NCBI RefSeq assembly: GCF_020782235.1
Contig: NZ_JAJGNO010000002.1
Span: 62,001-126,000 of the forward strand
DNA: 64,000 nucleotides
Source of the DNA: Sphingobium naphthae
GTDB taxonomy: Bacteria > Pseudomonadota > Alphaproteobacteria > Sphingomonadales > Sphingomonadaceae
Reading direction: 5' to 3'
In this document: one piece after another, positions 61,024-64,000 of the stretch
How the letters are laid out: every line of letters begins with the position of its first letter
How positions within the stretch are numbered: the stretch's first letter is position 1
The notes under the pieces: model-generated
The model's input: the letters and a program-made list of their open reading frames with translations, nothing else
Database searches by the model: none
Told to the model about the DNA's origin: nothing
Program-made: the position numbers and the translations under genes

Positions 61024-61920
61024 ATGATCGACCCCCGCGCCCTGCGCATGTTCCTGGCTGTGTGCCGCGCCAACTCCATCAGCGGCGGCGCGCGCCTGCT
61101 CAACATTTCGCAGCCGTCCGTCTCCAGCGCGATCGCGCAGCTGGAACAGGCGGTGGGCGCGCAGCTCTTCGCCCGATCGCGCACCGGCATCAGCCTGACG
61201 GCGGAAGGCGAAATGCTGCTGCGCCGCGCGGAGACCGTCGACAGCGTGCTGCGGGAGGCGGAGGAGGAAATGCGGCTCGCACGCCAAGGCGTCACCGGGC
61301 CGTTGCGGGTCGGCGGCACGCCGGGCGCTCTCGTCAGCCTGCTGCCCGCCGCGGTGCGGCAGCTGGAGGACCGGGTCGGCCGCTTCACCCTTCATGTCGT
61401 GGAGCGCGCGGACCATGATCTGGCGACCCTGTTGCGCAACGGCGAGATCGAGCTCGCCTTCGTCACCACGGGGATTGAGGCGCCGCCGGACGATCTGGAG
61501 GAGATGACCTTCTCGCAGGATCCCTTCGCCCTGATCGTGGGCCGCCGCAATGATCATCTGCCTTCCGAATTGTCGTTGCGCGACATGGGCGCGATGCGCT
61601 GGGTTCTGCCCGAAGCGCGGGGCGCTTTCCGGCGGCAGATCGACGCGCTCTTCATGGCGGCCGACGTGCCGGTGCCGCAGGACGCGATACGCTGCGACTC
61701 GCTGCTGACGACCAAGGCGATCGTGCGGGGCAGTGGCCGCGTCACGATCCTGCCGATGCAGGTCGCCTCCGCCGAACTGTCTATCGGCGTGCTGCGCGCG
61801 ATCAGCATCCGCGAATCCGTCTTTCCGCGCAGCATCGGGGTCAGGCGCATGGCCGGAGGCCGGTTGACGCGCCTGGGCGAAGCGCTGCTGGAAACCCTGA
61901 TCCATAGTTCCAGCCTATGA
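61024..61920 (+). CDS. LysR-family transcriptional regulator
   Basis: The 298-residue protein has the LysR winged helix (MFLAVCRANSISGGARLLNI, SQPSVSSAIAQLEQAVGAQL) and a substrate-binding C-terminal domain (about 90-290). It is divergent from the hydrolase operon (60781 leftward), which is its probable target. It is followed 83 bases later by an amidohydrolase on its own strand, which it could also control. Confidence 0.86.
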   Translation: MIDPRALRMFLAVCRANSISGGARLLNISQPSVSSAIAQLEQAVGAQLFARSRTGISLTAEGEMLLRRAETVDSVLREAEEEMRLARQGVTGPLRVGGTPGALVSLLPAAVRQLEDRVGRFTLHVVERADHDLATLLRNGEIELAFVTTGIEAPPDDLEEMTFSQDPFALIVGRRNDHLPSELSLRDMGAMRWVLPEARGAFRRQIDALFMAADVPVPQDAIRCDSLLTTKAIVRGSGRVTILPMQVASAELSIGVLRAISIRESVFPRSIGVRRMAGGRLTRLGEALLETLIHSSSL

Positions 61921-62003
61921 TGATCCCAAAAATCATTATTTTTCTTGGGATGAAAAACAGCCCATAAGCTGTCTCGACAAGAAGGATGGGAGAGGAGAGG
62001 GCC

Positions 62004-63239
62004 ATGCGGCAACTGATCCATAATTGCATGATCTTCGATGGAACGGGCAGCGCGTCCGTCCCGGGCGCCGTCCTGATCGAGGATGACCGGATCGCCGCCA
62101 TCCTTCCCGCTGACGCCGCCATCGCGGATATTGAGGCCGACAGCGTCATCGATGGGCAGGGCGCAACGCTGATGCCCGGCATGGTCGACGCGCATACCCA
62201 TCTGACCTGGGGCAGCTCGGTCGAGAAAATCTATCACCAGTTCATCCTGCCGCCCGAGGAACTGAAGGTCGCGGCCTGGCGCAACGCCCGTGTGCTGCTC
62301 GACCATGGCTTTACCAGCCTCTATTCCGCCGGCGCGCTCAGCGACCGGATCGAACCCGAACTCGCCCGTGCGATCGAAGCGGGTGAAACGCCGGGGCCGC
62401 GCTTCATCCCCTCGACCATCGAGCGCAGCCCCGAAGGCGGCGAGGGGGTCGAAACGGGGGATGTCTTCAACGGCCGCGGCCCCGACGCGATGCGCGCCTT
62501 CGTCGCCTATTGCGCCGCCGAAGGGGTCAAGTCGCTGAAGCTCGTCATTTCGGGCGAGGACGCGCTCAAGCCCGGCACATCGGGCGACGTCCTCTATACC
62601 GACGAGGAAATGGCGGCGGCGGGCAAGGCGGCGCGCGAAGCCGGCCTCTGGATCGCCACCCATGCTTATGCGCCCCGCGCCATCACCCTTGCGCTCGAAG
62701 CGGGCGCACGCGTCCTCTATCACTGCTCTTATGCCGACGATGCCGCGATCGACGCGATGGCGGCGAAGAAGGACGAGATTTTCTATGCGCCCGGCCCTGG
62801 CGTGTCCGTCGGCGCGCTCGAAGCCAATCCGCCGCCGCACATCGACATGAGCGCCATGAAGGCCAGCGCCGCCGAACGGATCGCGCTCGAAAAGGCGCTC
62901 GTCCCCAAATTGAGGGCGCGGGGCGTGCGCATCCTGATCGGCGGCGACTATGGCTTCCCCTTCAACCCCAATGGCCGCAACGCCCGCGATCTGGAGCATT
63001 TCGTCACTCTCTACGGCTATACGCCCGCCGAAGCGCTGAGCGCCGCGACCATGCTGGGCGGCCAGCTGATGGGGTTGGACGTGGGCCAGGTGAAGCCGGG
63101 CTATCTTGCAGACCTGCTGCTGGTGGCGGGCGATCCGACCAGCGACGTGCGCATCCTGCAGGATCGGGACAATATCAAGATGATCATGCTGGGCGGACGG
63201 ATGCACAAATCACCCGCGCCCCAGCCCGTGGCCGCCTGA
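62004..63239 (+). CDS. Amidohydrolase family protein (imidazolonepropionase/prolidase-like)
   Basis: The 411-residue protein has VIDGQGATLMPGMVDAHTHL (HxH), GVKSLKLVISGED (possible carboxylated lysine), IATHAYAPRAITLALEAGAR, LYHCSYADD and GGDYGFPFNPNG, the successive metal ligands of the amidohydrolase superfamily. It lacks a signal peptide, unlike the other amidohydrolases of the window. GAGAGG before the ATG supports the start. It is followed by an aromatic-ring flavin hydroxylase 16 bases later, so the pair may act on an aromatic amide. Confidence 0.84.
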   Translation: MRQLIHNCMIFDGTGSASVPGAVLIEDDRIAAILPADAAIADIEADSVIDGQGATLMPGMVDAHTHLTWGSSVEKIYHQFILPPEELKVAAWRNARVLLDHGFTSLYSAGALSDRIEPELARAIEAGETPGPRFIPSTIERSPEGGEGVETGDVFNGRGPDAMRAFVAYCAAEGVKSLKLVISGEDALKPGTSGDVLYTDEEMAAAGKAAREAGLWIATHAYAPRAITLALEAGARVLYHCSYADDAAIDAMAAKKDEIFYAPGPGVSVGALEANPPPHIDMSAMKASAAERIALEKALVPKLRARGVRILIGGDYGFPFNPNGRNARDLEHFVTLYGYTPAEALSAATMLGGQLMGLDVGQVKPGYLADLLLVAGDPTSDVRILQDRDNIKMIMLGGRMHKSPAPQPVAA

Positions 63240-63255
63240 CGGGAAAGACGCTTCC

Positions 63256-64000
63256 ATGTTCGACGTTGCGATCATCGGCTGCGGGCCGGTGGGGGCCTTT
63301 GCGGCCAATCTCCTTGGAAAATCGGGCCTGTCGGTCCTGGTGATCGAGCAGGAGGCCCATCCCTATCCGCTGCCGCGCGCGGTGCATCTCGACCATGAAA
63401 TGATGCGCCTGTTCCAGTCGGCGGGCGTGATTGATCGCGTCGCCGCGGACATGCGCGACACCGAAGGCCATCTTCATGTCGGCGCGGATCATGGCGTCAT
63501 CCGCTATATGGGCACGGTCGGTCGCGCGCGCCCCTATAGCTGGTCGAACGACTATTTCTTCTACCAGCCCGAACTCGAACAGCATCTGCGCGATGCGCTC
63601 GGCGCCTATCCCCGCCTATCTGTCCGCTTCGGTGTCGGCTTCGAAGGACTGGAGCAGGATGGCGAAACCGTCACGCTGCGCCTGTCCGACGGCGACCGGG
63701 CGCAGGCGCGCTACGTCATTGCCTGCGATGGGGCGCGCAGCGCCGTGCGCAAGGCGCTGGGCATCCGCCTCGACGATCTGGATTTCGAGGAGCCCTGGCT
63801 GGTGGTCGACGCCGAAGTGGATGGACCCGTCCGCTTCCCCGATCTGTGGGGCGTGCCGCCGGAGGCCGACCTGCAGAAATTGTCTGTCATGATGTGCGAT
63901 CCGCGCCGCCCGGCCACGATCGTGCCGGGGCGCGGCAATCACCGCCGCTGGGAATTCATGCTGCTGCCGGGCGAGGACGACCGGGCGATGATGCAGCCCG
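63256..64000 (+). CDS. FAD-dependent aromatic hydroxylase, MhpA-like (5' part, cut by window end)
   Basis: The first 248 codons are present. The N-terminal FAD loop AIIGCGPVGAFAANLLGKSG, YPLPRAVHLDHEMMRLFQSA, YFFYQPELEQHL and ARYVIACDGARSAVRKALGI (the second FAD motif, GD-like as CDGARS) are typical of flavin monooxygenases such as 3-(3-hydroxyphenyl)propionate hydroxylase. It hydroxylates an aromatic ring with NAD(P)H. Substrate not deducible. The C-terminal half lies beyond the window. Confidence 0.88.
   Translation, partial: MFDVAIIGCGPVGAFAANLLGKSGLSVLVIEQEAHPYPLPRAVHLDHEMMRLFQSAGVIDRVAADMRDTEGHLHVGADHGVIRYMGTVGRARPYSWSNDYFFYQPELEQHLRDALGAYPRLSVRFGVGFEGLEQDGETVTLRLSDGDRAQARYVIACDGARSAVRKALGIRLDDLDFEEPWLVVDAEVDGPVRFPDLWGVPPEADLQKLSVMMCDPRRPATIVPGRGNHRRWEFMLLPGEDDRAMMQP

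Noticed and set aside
61554..63206. Minus-strand open frame of 550 codons across LysR end and amidohydrolase
   Set aside because: Covers two genes with clear family motifs on the other strand; no ribosome site or motif of its own.

Overview
The window is a GC-rich, gene-dense chromosomal segment of an alphaproteobacterium, most likely a sphingomonad. The grounds are two large TonB-dependent receptors (one with a FecI/FecR pair), many periplasmic amidohydrolases, several GGAAC-type promoter candidates typical of the EcfG general stress sigma factor, and operons joined by 4-base start/stop overlaps. The genus is inferred and not proven. I found no rRNA, tRNA, CRISPR array, insertion sequence or phage gene.

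Layout: (1) 1-2442, the end of a molybdenum aldehyde oxidoreductase operon. (2) 2510-11919, all on the minus strand: a beta-propeller amidohydrolase, a TonB-dependent receptor, a YtcJ-type amidohydrolase, a PaiB-like protein and a MocR/PdxR-type regulator. (3) 11975-16793, a small membrane protein behind a consensus EcfG promoter, then two divergent hybrid sensor kinases, one with a blue-light LOV domain. (4) 16790-23960, a LysR regulator divergent from a leucine/isovalerate operon (isovaleryl-CoA dehydrogenase, both methylcrotonyl-CoA carboxylase subunits, a barstar-like gene, a MaoC hydratase and a CitE-like lyase).

(5) 23991-37422 is the most interesting part. Two divergent operons of 6 and 7 genes leave one 304-base control region. 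The leftward operon encodes a histidine phosphatase, a methyltransferase, a glycoside-hydrolase-like protein that appears to be a circularly permuted barrel, inositol-3-phosphate synthase, a zinc-type dehydrogenase and a Gfo/Idh/MocA oxidoreductase. The rightward operon encodes two sugar epimerases, a GT4 glycosyltransferase, three tandem CgeB-like glycosyltransferases and a UDP-glucuronate-decarboxylase-like enzyme. The set looks like a dedicated, probably stress-induced pathway for an inositol-containing, methylated glycoconjugate. The product is unknown.

(6) 37448-47004 is a regulatory and stress-flavoured stretch: three Crp-family regulators, small DUF proteins, an NAD synthetase/PncC pair, and a SRPBCC / zinc dehydrogenase / DUF4142 / SDR / small-protein operon. 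(7) 47020-50189 is homogentisate degradation (MarR regulator, hmgA, fumarylacetoacetase). (8) 50412-56487 is an ECF sigma/FecR/TonB-receptor system followed, after a perfect 15-bp hairpin, by a secreted PHP-type metallohydrolase. (9) 56535-60781 is a leftward hydrolase operon with a divergent LysR gene. (10) 62004-64000 is an amidohydrolase and the start of an aromatic-ring flavin hydroxylase.
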